Source of the DNA: Limnospira platensis
Lineage (GTDB): Bacteria; Cyanobacteriota; Cyanobacteriia; Cyanobacteriales; Microcoleaceae
Length of the DNA: 51,937 bases
NCBI RefSeq assembly: GCF_046480435.1
Contig: NZ_PKGC01000017.1
Reading direction: 5' to 3' (one strand)
The notes below the pieces were generated by a model. The model was given only the letters and a program-made list of their open reading frames with translations. It had not been told where the DNA came from and did not search any database. The position numbers and the translations under genes were made by a program. Every line of letters begins with the position of its first letter. The stretch's first letter is position 1. Shown one piece after another: positions 43,958-51,803 of this stretch.

Positions 43958-45055
43958 TTAGGATGGGTTGGCGATAAATCGTTCCGTCATTTCGTATGCT
44001 TCGTCATCAACTAACTGTTTTGGTGGATGCTTCATAAAAAAGGATGAGGGAGAGTCCAAAACTCCACCAAGACCCCTGTCTAGTGCTAATTTACAGCAGC
44101 GGATAGCATCTATAACTACTCCGGCTGAGTTAGGAGAATCTTCTACAGACAAACGTAATTCGATGTTCATGGGAACATCTCCAAATAGTCGTCCTTCCAT
44201 GCGGATAAAGCAAACTTTGTTATCCTTTTGCCAGGGAACATAATCGCTAGGTCCGACGTGGATATTTTCGTTGGCGAGACGTTCTCGCACCACACTCTGA
44301 ACTGCCTCAGTTTTGGACTCTTTTTTAGAGTCGAGGCGGCGGCGGTCTAACATATTCAGAAAGTCTGTATTTCCGCCAGTGTTAATTTGGTAGGTGCGAT
44401 CGATTTTGACTCCTCGCTTTTGGAATTGATTAGCTAAGGCGCGGTGAGTGATGGTTGCACCTAATTGGGATTTAATATCATCGCCGATAATGGGAACCTT
44501 ATTAAGTCTAAATTTCTCCTCCCAGAGAGGGTTGCTGGCGATGAACACGGGAATACAGTTGACGAAACCGACCCCGGCATCTAAGGCACATTCGGCATAA
44601 AATTCGGTGGCTTCCTGGGAGCCAACAGGCAGATAATTAACTAGAATTTCGGATCGGGAGTCTTGTAAAATTTTGACTACTTCTGCTTTCGAGGGTTGGG
44701 GTTTATCGCTGGGTTGAAAGCTGTAGCGTTCGTCTACATCAACCATGTGTTCTGCTACACCATCGAGAATGCGACCCATTGACACATTAACCCCAGTTGG
44801 GGGAACATGAGAACAGAAAACTGTGGTGCAGTTAGGGGGGGCAAAAATTGCCTCTGCTACATCTATACCAACTTTTCTGCGATCAATATCAAAGGCGGCG
44901 ACAACTTCCATATCAGAAGGTTTGTAGCCGCCAATTTCCCAGTGCATAAGTCCGATGGCATCTTGGGGATTTTTGTCGCGATAATATTCAATCCCTTGGA
45001 TTAAAGAACTCGCACAGTTACCAATACCAACAATGGCGATCCTAATTTTTTCCAC
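43958..45055 (-). CDS. Inositol-3-phosphate synthase (Ino1-like)
   Basis: A 365-367-residue NAD-dependent enzyme of the myo-inositol-1-phosphate synthase family. The N-terminal NAD motif is IRIAIVGIGNCASSLIQG, and the family core NTGGNTDFLNMLDRRRLDSKK, GPSDYVPWQKDNKVCF (in parts) and MNIELRLSVEDSPNSAGV is present. GTG 45055 is my start; a TTG at 45061, six bases after GAGGAA, is also possible. The product inositol phosphate may feed compatible solutes or lipids. It is the bacterial/archaeal short type, shorter than eukaryotic enzymes. The gene stands alone. Confidence 0.93.
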   Translation of the reverse strand: MEKIRIAIVGIGNCASSLIQGIEYYRDKNPQDAIGLMHWEIGGYKPSDMEVVAAFDIDRRKVGIDVAEAIFAPPNCTTVFCSHVPPTGVNVSMGRILDGVAEHMVDVDERYSFQPSDKPQPSKAEVVKILQDSRSEILVNYLPVGSQEATEFYAECALDAGVGFVNCIPVFIASNPLWEEKFRLNKVPIIGDDIKSQLGATITHRALANQFQKRGVKIDRTYQINTGGNTDFLNMLDRRRLDSKKESKTEAVQSVVRERLANENIHVGPSDYVPWQKDNKVCFIRMEGRLFGDVPMNIELRLSVEDSPNSAGVVIDAIRCCKLALDRGLGGVLDSPSSFFMKHPPKQLVDDEAYEMTERFIANPS

Positions 45056-45061
45056 AAGCAA

Positions 45062-45367
45062 TCTGTTCCTCGACTCCTAAGTTAAAATAAGTCATGCCTA
45101 GATGCCAAATTTAGGATATTGACAGCCCAGACAGATCTGTTAATTAATCAAACAGCCATTGTACCTTGGAAGCACCAGGGTTATACCAAGCCTAGGGTTG
45201 GGAAAGGTGATTGATCAAAAATTTTTAAATCTCTACCATTAATCAAGGGTTTTGTCAAGTGTGGGTGTAGGGAAAACCAGGGCAAATCCAGCGATCGCTA
45301 ACCGGGTGAAATCTGGATGGTGAGTCAATTTTGCCCTAGTTTAGCTGTGAGCCTCCCTCAGTTGCTA
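45062..45367. other. Intergenic region upstream of the inositol-phosphate synthase gene
   Basis: 306 bp without a gene. It should hold the promoter of the synthase gene. I see AT-rich stretches around 45210-45250 and a single HIP1 site at 45292, but no repeat or RNA gene. Confidence 0.4.
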
Positions 45368-45949
45368 TCAGGAAATTTTCAACAATTCCACATCAAAAAT
45401 CAAGGTAGCATTAGGAGGAATCACGCCACCCGCACCGCGATCGCCATATCCCAAATCAGCAGGGATAATCAGTTTTCTGCGTCCCCCCACTTGCATAGAG
45501 GCGACTCCCTCATCCCAGCCTTTAATGACTTGACCGACCCCAATTGTAAAGGAAAAGGGCTGATTGCGATCGCGGGAACTGTCGAACTTAGTGCCATCTT
45601 CAAGAGTTCCGGTATAGTGAACCGTAACTGTCTGACCACGTTGTGGACTAGCACCAGTTCCCTTCTGTAAATCCACATACTGGAGGCCGGAATCTGTTGT
45701 AACTAGGTTTTCTTCTGTATTTGTCATATTTTGAGCAATGGTGAAATTAGCTGTCGGTGCTGCTATACCTCCTGACAGCAAGGAATTAGTAGAAACCTTC
45801 TTTTCTTGAACAGGAATCGAGGTTTCAGGTGTGACCTGGGTTCCCATATTGGAAGCATTAGCTTCTTGTCCAGAATAGGTAATTTGAGCAACAATGAGAA
45901 CCAGGGAACAGGCTACAATTACCCCAAAGCTGATCAAAATTTCTCGCAC
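45368..45949 (-). CDS. FKBP-type peptidyl-prolyl cis-trans isomerase
   Basis: A 193-residue protein with an N-terminal membrane anchor or signal (ILISFGVIVACSLVLIVAQ), a low-complexity linker, and a C-terminal FKBP domain (about 88-193). The domain has GLQYVDLQKGTGASP, VTVHYTGTLEDGTKFDSS, GVGQVIKGWDEGVASMQVGG and GYGDRGAGGVIPPNATLIF, with all active-site aromatic residues. It should catalyse prolyl isomerisation on the periplasmic or lumenal side. The start is GTG 45949, with GGAGG about 10 bases upstream. Confidence 0.94.
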   Translation of the reverse strand: MREILISFGVIVACSLVLIVAQITYSGQEANASNMGTQVTPETSIPVQEKKVSTNSLLSGGIAAPTANFTIAQNMTNTEENLVTTDSGLQYVDLQKGTGASPQRGQTVTVHYTGTLEDGTKFDSSRDRNQPFSFTIGVGQVIKGWDEGVASMQVGGRRKLIIPADLGYGDRGAGGVIPPNATLIFDVELLKIS

Positions 45950-46165
45950 CTTTTATCGTCCTCCTAAGTGAAGTTAGGGAAAATCATTTTACCAAAAATC
46001 GGCTAACTCTGTTGATTCAGATACATCAAGGGGAGTCATTCCGCCATGGGGACATAGCCAAGGGTTCTGGCTTCCTAAGTTTTGATGAACATGACCCCAT
46101 TGAGTACACCTGAAGTTTGCCAGAAAAACCGATAGTGACTATTCCAGTTTGACAGCTTATGGTTG

Positions 46166-46489
46166 TTAGCGCCAGTGGCGATTTTCCAAATCTCGCATTT
46201 GACGTTCTAAACGGTCCAAGCGTCCCCGCAACTCATCAAGTTCTGCCTGGCGGGGAACACCGATATCCTGCATCATATTTTTAATCTGACGCTGCATCAA
46301 ATCTTCCAGGCTTTGCTGATCCATTTTCAGGCGCTGCATCATCTCGTCAATAAAGCGTTTAGCATCATCTGGGTTAAGGGTTCCCTCTTTGACCCACTGA
46401 TCTGTAACCTCCTGCAATTTCTCGGCTACCAGGGAGGTGGTGCCAATACCAATCATCAAAAGCTGTTTGAGTAAATTGTTGTCATCCAT
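46166..46489 (-). CDS. Phasin-like / PhaF-type helical protein
   Basis: A 107-residue, almost entirely helical protein. The N-terminal part (LLKQLLMIGIGTTSLVAEKLQEV) is amphipathic, the middle has KRFIDEMMQRLK, and the C-terminus is a heptad coiled coil (LDELRGRLDRLERQMRDLENRH). This fits the polyhydroxyalkanoate granule-associated/phasin-like family widely found in cyanobacteria, although many such proteins lack a proven role in granules. ATG 46489 is the start. It is divergent from the zinc-ribbon gene. Confidence 0.75.
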   Translation of the reverse strand: MDDNNLLKQLLMIGIGTTSLVAEKLQEVTDQWVKEGTLNPDDAKRFIDEMMQRLKMDQQSLEDLMQRQIKNMMQDIGVPRQAELDELRGRLDRLERQMRDLENRHWR

Positions 46490-46601
46490 AGGTTTTTAAG
46501 TATCTAGTAAAATTTAAGCTAGATTTACGGTCAAACAAACTGTATCACTTTTCACTTTTTTTGTTGAAAGCCCCCTACTGTCGATCGCTATTGATTTTCC
46601 T

Positions 46602-46958
46602 ATGCCAGAATGTCCCCGTTGTCGTCAACCCGTTGATTCTCAGGCGATCGCCTGTCCTTACTGCAAATATGAACTCAAGGCCTTTGGTCATCCGGGTATT
46701 CCGTTACACCGCGCTGATCAAGGGGAGTTTCTCTGCCAGAGTTGTCTTTATCATCAAGACGACACCTGTAATTTTCCTAAGCGTCCTTATGCCAGGGAAT
46801 GCACACTCTATCAAGACCAGAGTAAACCCATTGTGCCTCAGCCTTCACTCAACAGTCAGGTGAGATTTCCACACTCTGTGGGTGAATGGGTGCAAAGAAA
46901 CGCCCTAGGGGTGGCTATTGTGATTATTATCATCATCAGTGTATTACTAGCTTTGTAG
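46602..46958 (+). CDS. Zinc-ribbon protein with C-terminal membrane helix
   Basis: A 118-residue protein. The N-terminal zinc ribbon is CPRCRQPV ... CPYCKYEL, and a second Cys cluster is CQSCLYHQDDTC with later ARECTLY. The C-terminus is a single helix (ALGVAIVIIIIISVLLAL), giving a tail-anchored topology with the zinc sites in the cytoplasm. The conserved HADQGEFLCQSCLYH-type core is known to me from cyanobacterial hypothetical proteins. Function unknown. It converges with the solute-binding protein gene, 12 bp between stops. Confidence 0.75.
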   Translation: MPECPRCRQPVDSQAIACPYCKYELKAFGHPGIPLHRADQGEFLCQSCLYHQDDTCNFPKRPYARECTLYQDQSKPIVPQPSLNSQVRFPHSVGEWVQRNALGVAIVIIIIISVLLAL

Positions 46959-46970
46959 CCGGGGAAGGAT

Positions 46971-48140
46971 CTACGATCGCACTACGGAACGGATTTCGTG
47001 CCAGAGGCGCTGATATTGTTGCATACTGGCAACAGTTAGGGGCAGCAAAAATTCACTGCGATCTAAAATGTCGGTATCTGGTAACAGTTGCGGATTTTCC
47101 CGTAAATCCTTGGGTAAATCGGCTCGTGGCATTCCCCAAACTATGGGGGAGGTTGCGCCAGTCAATAATGACATTTGGGTGGCTATTTCGGGTTGCCAAC
47201 AAAAATCAATCCAGGCTTGCACTAGGGGGTTATTAGTGGCACTGGTGGCTTTAGGTTTGACCCACACATCTGACCATAGGGCCGTACCGGATTTAGGGAT
47301 AGCGATCGCTATATTATGTTGTCGTTGCAGTTGGGGGGAAATATCTCCTGACCAACCGACAGCCAGCCAAGTATCGCCCAAAATTAGGGGTTTGAGATAA
47401 TTATCAGAATCATAGAGGCGGACATTTTGGTGTAGTTGTTCCAATTGTGCCTTCAAGTCGGGAACTAGATCGAGATCAGGGGTGTTGTAGGAGTAGCCCA
47501 ATTTTTTCAGGGTTAAACCAATCACCTCTCGCCCTTGATTTAATAGGGAGATGCGACCCTTGCACTCGGACCGCCATAGGTCTTCCCAGTCGGTGGGAGT
47601 CCAGCCTAATTTCTCAAACTTATCAACCCGATAAGCGATCGCTGTTGTCCCCCAGCGATAAGGGGCCCCCCAAATATTACCTTCTAGGGAGTCGCTCAAT
47701 TCTCCGTTTTGGTTTCGTCTAACTAGATTTTGCCAGTTTTGGGGTAATTGCTGCCACTGGGATAAATCCTCTGGGTTGAGGGGTTCGATTAACTCCTCTC
47801 TAATGGCTGCTGATAGCCAATAGTCGCCAATCATGACTAATAGCGCGGAGTTGCTAATGGCTTCGGCTTGTAATTGCTGGTAGAGGTCTTCGAGATTAAA
47901 TTTGGGTACAAAATTTAACCCCGGCCGCTGCGGGTGTTGGCGGCGAAAGCGGTTTACCAGTTGAACGGGAACAGAACCATTTAGCAACTCGACCCGAAAA
48001 TCTGTGGGCGTATCACATCCCCCGATTAATTCCACCAGTGCTAATAGACTTGTTCCCCACAGGAAAGATCGTCGGTTCACTAAACCCTTTTTGATAAATA
48101 TTGTCCGATCATGTTTTGCGGATTCATTTAAGCTGAACAT
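46971..48140 (-). CDS. Extracellular solute-binding lipoprotein (polyamine/PotD-like)
   Basis: A 389-residue periplasmic binding protein of the PotD-like cluster. The N-terminus has NRRSFLWGTSLLALVELIGGC, a Tat-like twin Arg followed by a lipobox with acyl-Cys at residue 42. The body includes GAPYRWGTTAIAYRVDKFEKLG and LAVGWSGDISPQLQ, typical for binding proteins of this group. ATG 48140 is one base after AGGA, an awkward spacing; GTG 48080 just before the twin Arg is a credible alternative. No ABC permease or ATPase is next to it. Substrate is uncertain. Confidence 0.85.
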   Translation of the reverse strand: MFSLNESAKHDRTIFIKKGLVNRRSFLWGTSLLALVELIGGCDTPTDFRVELLNGSVPVQLVNRFRRQHPQRPGLNFVPKFNLEDLYQQLQAEAISNSALLVMIGDYWLSAAIREELIEPLNPEDLSQWQQLPQNWQNLVRRNQNGELSDSLEGNIWGAPYRWGTTAIAYRVDKFEKLGWTPTDWEDLWRSECKGRISLLNQGREVIGLTLKKLGYSYNTPDLDLVPDLKAQLEQLHQNVRLYDSDNYLKPLILGDTWLAVGWSGDISPQLQRQHNIAIAIPKSGTALWSDVWVKPKATSATNNPLVQAWIDFCWQPEIATQMSLLTGATSPIVWGMPRADLPKDLRENPQLLPDTDILDRSEFLLPLTVASMQQYQRLWHEIRSVVRS

Positions 48141-48190
48141 TCCTTAGCATTGATTGACAATGCCTGGAAGGGGCTAACTTCCCTTTCCGC

Positions 48191-48246
48191 GTGCGTCACA
48201 TCAGAAAGCGTTTCCTTTCCCCCAATGGTTGATCTATGTGACGCAC
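48191..48246. repeat. GTGCGTCACAT/ATGTGACGCAC inverted-repeat element
   Basis: Perfect 11-bp inverted repeats at 48191-48201 and 48236-48246 bracket a 34-bp centre, followed by CCTAC. Same theme as the 80-bp array at 42977. A degenerate copy is at 48386-48434 (GGTGCGTCAG ... TTGACACCCTACA). It sits directly against the group II intron fragment at 48253. Confidence 0.85.
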
Positions 48247-48252
48247 CCTACG

Positions 48253-48300
48253 GGTTATTTCAGATATATCAACCCTGTTTCACCTCTAAACGTCTCGCAC
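48253..48300 (-). mobile_element. Group II intron 5-prime fragment (third copy)
   Basis: On the minus strand the sequence starts GTGCGAGACGTTTAG at 48300 and continues with GGTGAAACAGGG to CTGAAATAACC, matching the first 48 bases of the elements at 51238 and 51029. It ends where the GTGCGTCA element begins, so it is a truncated, intergenic relic. Confidence 0.65.
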
Positions 48301-48746
48301 ACATATAACCATTGTACTCGGTTCTGAGCAATAATTGTCAAACTTGAGCCCGGCTTTTGGGGCGATCGCAACTACAACAGAGTTCGGTGCGTCAGATCTC
48401 AATATTCGGGTAAGTGTCAATTTGACACCCTACAGAAGCTCAATGGAGCTGAATCTGCTGTTGAGGTAGTGTCATTACTGGCTTAAATCTCATGGCGCTA
48501 ACATTTCGTAACATCAGGCACAACACTGGGTTTAATTATCCGGTTTAATTCCGTCAGAGCGTGTTAACTATAAACCCTTATCCTGACAGCGATAGCGGGT
48601 TATTACTCAACCCGATAACTATGCCTAGTTACTCAAATGTTACTCATAACTTAGTCCTAGCACAGGAAAATAATTTTGTCAACAGGTTGATTACTCAGTC
48701 AACAAGCACAACTTAATCAATCTGTCAAATATCCATTCCTCCCCCT
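48301..48746. other. Intergenic region without a gene
   Basis: Apart from the degenerate GTGCGTCA copy (48386-48434) and a small hairpin CGGGTT/AACCCG (48596-48614), I see no gene or RNA. The upstream region of the solute-binding gene lies at the left edge. Confidence 0.4.
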
Positions 48747-48979
48747 AACCAAACACCGATAGGGTAACTCCCTTGTGATAGCAGTCAATGGCAAGCCTAT
48801 CGGTTCGTTCCTCACCATTGACTGCTATCACATCGGTCGCACCCCTAAGAGTGTTTGTTTCGNAACCAAACACCGATAGGGTAACTCTCTCGTGATACCC
48901 GTCAATGGCAAGCCTATCGGTTCGTTACGAACCATTGACTGCTATCACATCGGTCGCACCCCTAAGAGTGTTTGTTTCG
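48747..48979. repeat. Two tandem 116-bp repeats with interleaved inverted repeats
   Basis: Copies at 48747-48862 and 48864-48979, identical in length and differing at about 12 positions, separated by a single N. In copy 1, CCGATAGG (48756-48763) pairs with CCTATCGG (48796-48803). GTGATAGCAGTCAATGG (48775-48791) pairs perfectly with CCATTGACTGCTATCAC (48815-48831). The order is A B A' B', so the two stems are interleaved. The ends (AACC..AAACAC..AGGG and CCCT..GTGTTTG..GGTT) are also roughly inverted. In copy 2 the B arm is mutated (GTGATACCCGTCAATGG), and a new hairpin GGTTCG-tta-CGAACC appears. Confidence 0.9.
48863..48863. other. Ambiguous base N (possible assembly join)
   Basis: A single N exactly between the two 116-bp repeats. 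Single Ns at repeat boundaries suggest joined contigs. Confidence 0.8.
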
Positions 48980-49354
48980 GTTATGGGGGGAGGGTATGGC
49001 TCAAATTTCAAAACCCATAGGGGTAGTCAGATTATTAGTGAAATATTGAGGAGCCTACTCACTACCAACAAAATGCGATCGCATAATCACGACTAACCTG
49101 GCTATGACATACTGAAGCGATACCCCTAAACAACTTTTCAACTGGTGACTTGTTTCGTCATCTCTCGCTGATACCTACATAATCCTAGAGAATTGATTCC
49201 CCATCGAAACCGATACCTACATACCGCTAGACAAGTCTCCAATTTATAGGGGTACTGGGTTCCGCCGGGAATGATTACCCCTAATAGACGGGTTAAGGTT
49301 TTGGCTTAGGGTGTTTATTGTGGGTAAATTAGAGGCAAGCATTCATATAAACTT
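48980..49354. other. Non-coding region before the phage-type block
   Basis: No gene or RNA recognised. CCGATACCTACATA-like phrases occur twice (around 49170 and 49211), a weak direct repeat. Confidence 0.4.
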
Positions 49355-49384
49355 CCAATAGGCCTATTGCAATAGGCCTATTGG
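49355..49384. repeat. 30-bp perfect palindrome
   Basis: Two adjacent copies of the palindrome CAATAGGCCTATTG flanked by C on the left and G on the right, together a perfect 30-bp inverted repeat without a spacer. It lies just past the 3-prime end of the phage-type gene block. Confidence 0.95.
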
Positions 49385-49385
49385 C

Positions 49386-49428
49386 AAAAAATACATAGAC
49401 ACCCCCTACAGTCAGAAACCATAGGGGG
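49386..49428 (-). terminator. Likely terminator of the phage-type block
   Basis: On the minus strand CCCCCTA (49428-49422) pairs with TAGGGGG (49408-49402), and ATTTTTT follows about 12 bases later. It lies 39 bp past the last gene. The distance between stem and T tract is longer than usual. Confidence 0.5.
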
Positions 49429-49466
49429 CCATTTAAGTTATTGGGGTAGCTGTTAGGTGTTAGGGT

Positions 49467-49721
49467 TTAGGGTTTACGCCAACCATCATCATCAATATCA
49501 TCTCTGTTAATTGGAAGAGGGGGTGATTGCTTTTTATCTTCTAACTGTTTTTTACCAACTATTGATGCCATAGAATCATTAACATATCTAATCAAATAAT
49601 TTAGGCTATTTTGGATACCGTCTAACCTATTCTCAATAATTAGGTTTCCTGTATGCGTAATGAACGTACTGAGAATAATCGCGACAATAATTAACCCTAA
49701 TTCAACTATTACCAAGTTCAT
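49467..49721 (-). CDS. Small single-helix membrane protein, holin-like position
   Basis: An 84-residue protein with an N-terminal helix (VIVELGLIIVAIILSTFI), an Asn/Ile-rich amphipathic middle (LDGIQNSLNYLIRYVNDSMA) and a charged C-terminus (NRDDIDDDGWRKP). The start ATG 49721 directly abuts the stop of the preceding frame. Size, topology and position after tail-fibre genes would fit a phage holin or spanin-type protein, but no family signature proves this. Low GC and frequent ATT/TTA codons set it apart from the chromosomal genes. Confidence 0.6.
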   Translation of the reverse strand: MNLVIVELGLIIVAIILSTFITHTGNLIIENRLDGIQNSLNYLIRYVNDSMASIVGKKQLEDKKQSPPLPINRDDIDDDGWRKP

Positions 49722-50074
49722 TTATATTAATTTCCAAAAATGAAGTGTAAACCATTTAATTCTTTCTAGTGGAGAAAATGAAGCGTAAAAATTGCTGTAC
49801 GGCGGTGATTCAATTATTTGATATTCATTAAGCCATATAATTTCACGTTTAACCATCATATTCTGCTTCACATCATTGTATGTGTAAAATTTTAACCACC
49901 CTGCCATTTTCCAGTACACGGGTACACTGTCAGCGTCAAATAATATCCTGATAAATTTACTGCCAGAAATGTCAGGTAATTTTTTAGTACCGTGTAGCTA
50001 TCATCTTCTATCCTGAAATTAAGTTCATAAACTTTAAACCAATTACTTTCAGATATATCAAGTGCATTAGGCAT
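49722..50074 (-). CDS. Phage-type protein encoded in two frames joined by a -1 frameshift
   Basis: The first frame starts at ATG 50074 (MPNALDISESNWFKVYELNF) and would stop at 49892. The conserved-looking continuation is in the -1 frame: LPDISGSKFIRILFDADSV, then PVYWKMAGWLKFYTYNDV, ending at 49722. The switch point is A AAA AAT at 49985-49979 (minus strand), a canonical -1 slippery heptamer in the correct phase; slipping there reads VLKN then LPDISG. The joined product would have about 117 residues. Alternatives are a one-base indel in the A6 run, a sequencing error, or two short genes. No family recognised. Confidence 0.6.
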
Positions 50075-50121
50075 TATCTGTTAATTTATTGTTGTAAGTC
50101 ATAAGTCATTTTAGTTCTCCA

Positions 50122-50933
50122 TTACAGTTTTGTTAGGGCTAAACACTCACTTTCACTAAGAGCGCGAGGGTAGTAGCGGAAATCTTTACATATACCAGTT
50201 TCAACAACACCATTAGCTCTTCTTAATATAAGAATTTCAGAAATAGGTTGATAAGATGTTACTGTATTAGGTGCATCAACCACTTTATCACCGTTAATAA
50301 ATAACTTTTGCCGACCTTGCTCTAAAACAGATAATATCTTAAATGATGGTGCGTCCAATCTAGTTATTAAGGGTGATGAATAAGTCAACACACCACCAGA
50401 CACAGTTCTAGTGTCTATACCGAAACCTGCACTGTCGTCGCCGTGAAGTATCAAGTTGGTATTATCTGAATTAGTACCTAAAATAGCACCAACTCCTGTC
50501 AACTTGTTTGGTGTATATTCTATATAAAAACTACCTTCACTCGGGTTAAACTCATCCCCCAACACTCGACTAACCGCATCAGAAGCACGTGTTACGCTGG
50601 TGGCTTGAGTAGGGGTGTAAGGGGATGGTGTTGATGATGCTTCTAGTTGTGTACCCCAAATGTAGATACCTGAAATGCCATCACCTGTGTAAAGAATGCT
50701 AGACCCATTATTCAAGTAATGCACTATTGTTGCAGTAGCAGTTGATGATGCTGTTGAGGTAATTGAGCATCTATACCATCCGTTTCCCATAGACGTTACT
50801 GATGAAGAAACAAGTCCTCCTCCTGCTGTAATTGCTCTAGTCAGTAAATTGAAATTTGCGAAAGAATTGGCGGGAAATTGAGTGGCAAATGCAATTACAA
50901 GAATCGAGCGTTCTGCGGCTTTAGCATATATGG
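50122..50933 (-). CDS. Phage tail fibre / head-spike-like protein, C-terminal part
   Basis: Open on the minus strand from 50933 to the stop at 50122. It reads IYAKAAERSILVIAF, then TSMGNGWYRCSITSTAS, a pattern found in phage tail-fibre and head-spike carbohydrate-type modules. It continues with EASSTPSPYTPTQATSVTRASD and a LamG/concanavalin-like fold (GSFYIEYTPNKLTG ... FRYYPRALSESECLALTKL). The start at 50790 is internal. It is the continuation of the protein starting at 51803; the reading frame joins if the sequence between 51238 and 50934 is removed. Confidence 0.8.
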
Positions 50934-50934
50934 N
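50934..50934. other. Ambiguous base N at the intron/exon boundary
   Basis: A single N exactly where the intron fragment meets the second part of the tail-fibre gene; probably an assembly join hiding the rest of the intron. Confidence 0.75.
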
Positions 50935-51238
50935 GGTGCGAATCCCTTATATTCCACCAAGGGGTGGAAGTCCCACTAGGAGGTTATTTAAGGCATTGCA
51001 GCCCTATTTCACTCCTAAACGTCTCGCACATCGCCGTTACTCTTAACGCCCTGATTTCTCAGTTGGTTTATGACCTTGAGTTCCCTGCCTTGCTTAGATT
51101 TCTCCAAGCGTCGGGACATATAAACAGTTATGGGATGGTCAGGGTTGCGAATCCCTTATATTCCACCAAGGGGTGGAAGTCCCACTAGGATGTTATTTCA
51201 GGCATTGCAGCCTTATTTGACTCCTAAACGTCTCGCAC
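50935..51238 (-). mobile_element. Group II intron 5-prime sequence, two nested or tandem copies, interrupting the tail-fibre gene
   Basis: On the minus strand the sequence starts GTGCG at 51238, the group II 5-prime consensus. It continues with domain-I-like segments GGCTGCAATGCC, CCTAGTGGGACTTCCACC and the stem TTCCACC/GGTGGAA. A second copy of the same 95-bp start (95% or so identical by eye) begins at 51029 and runs to the N at 50934. Between them lie 113 bp of unique intron-like sequence (51030-51142). No domain V or intron-encoded reverse transcriptase is visible. Arthrospira genomes are known to be rich in group II introns. Confidence 0.7.
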
Positions 51239-51803
51239 TTAATGTATATGTTGTCCCAGATGTTGCAGAAAATGTACGATTTACATGGTGGGCGGTGTTT
51301 GTGCTTGAATCCTCAACTAACTTGTCACCAGTTAAATTTCCATCAAGCGCAACAATTACATTTGGCGTAATACTTGCTCGTGTTTTTGTCCAAGTCGCAT
51401 TATCAAAATCCTCACTCCACGATACCAAATTAGTCCTCTGTTCCTCCACCAACGACCCTAACCGTTCACCCGTTTCAGGATTAAATGTGTATCTAGGCTT
51501 ATTCACTGCGGCTGTACGAATCCTGCCTGCTGCGTCTACATACGTTGCCGTAGATGCTCTAGTAACAGTGTAAGTGTCTGTTACAGGTTCTGTTATCCAT
51601 TCTTCACCATTGTAGCGTGTGTTGGATTTACCAAACTGAGTTGAAAGGGTAGGTTCTATAGAGATGCGAGGTTCAACGTTATACGTATTTGAGTCAATAA
51701 CTGCTTGTATCCGTTCATTAGTTAAATACAGATTAACTTCACCTTCTGGCAAGTCATCGGTTGATTGCCCAAACTTACTAGAGTAAATGTTGAAATTAGT
51801 CAT
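51239..51803 (-). CDS. Phage tail fibre / head-spike-like protein, N-terminal part
   Basis: ATG 51803 with GAGG 8 bases upstream starts MTNFNIYSSKFGQSTDDLPE. The sequence contains the phage structural motif TYTVTRASTATYVDAAGRI, then YTFNPETGERLGSLVEEQRTN and WSEDFDNATWTKTRASIT, which is typical of tailed-phage spike/fibre proteins. Coding sense ends at 51239 with TTYTL plus one base; the next residues (ARRLGVK) come from the inserted GTGCG element. The C-terminal part resumes at 50933 in the phase needed to restore the frame. Confidence 0.8.

Noticed and set aside
48905..49096. 63-residue frame running out of the second 116-bp repeat
   Set aside because: It is derived from the repeat and has no ribosome site.
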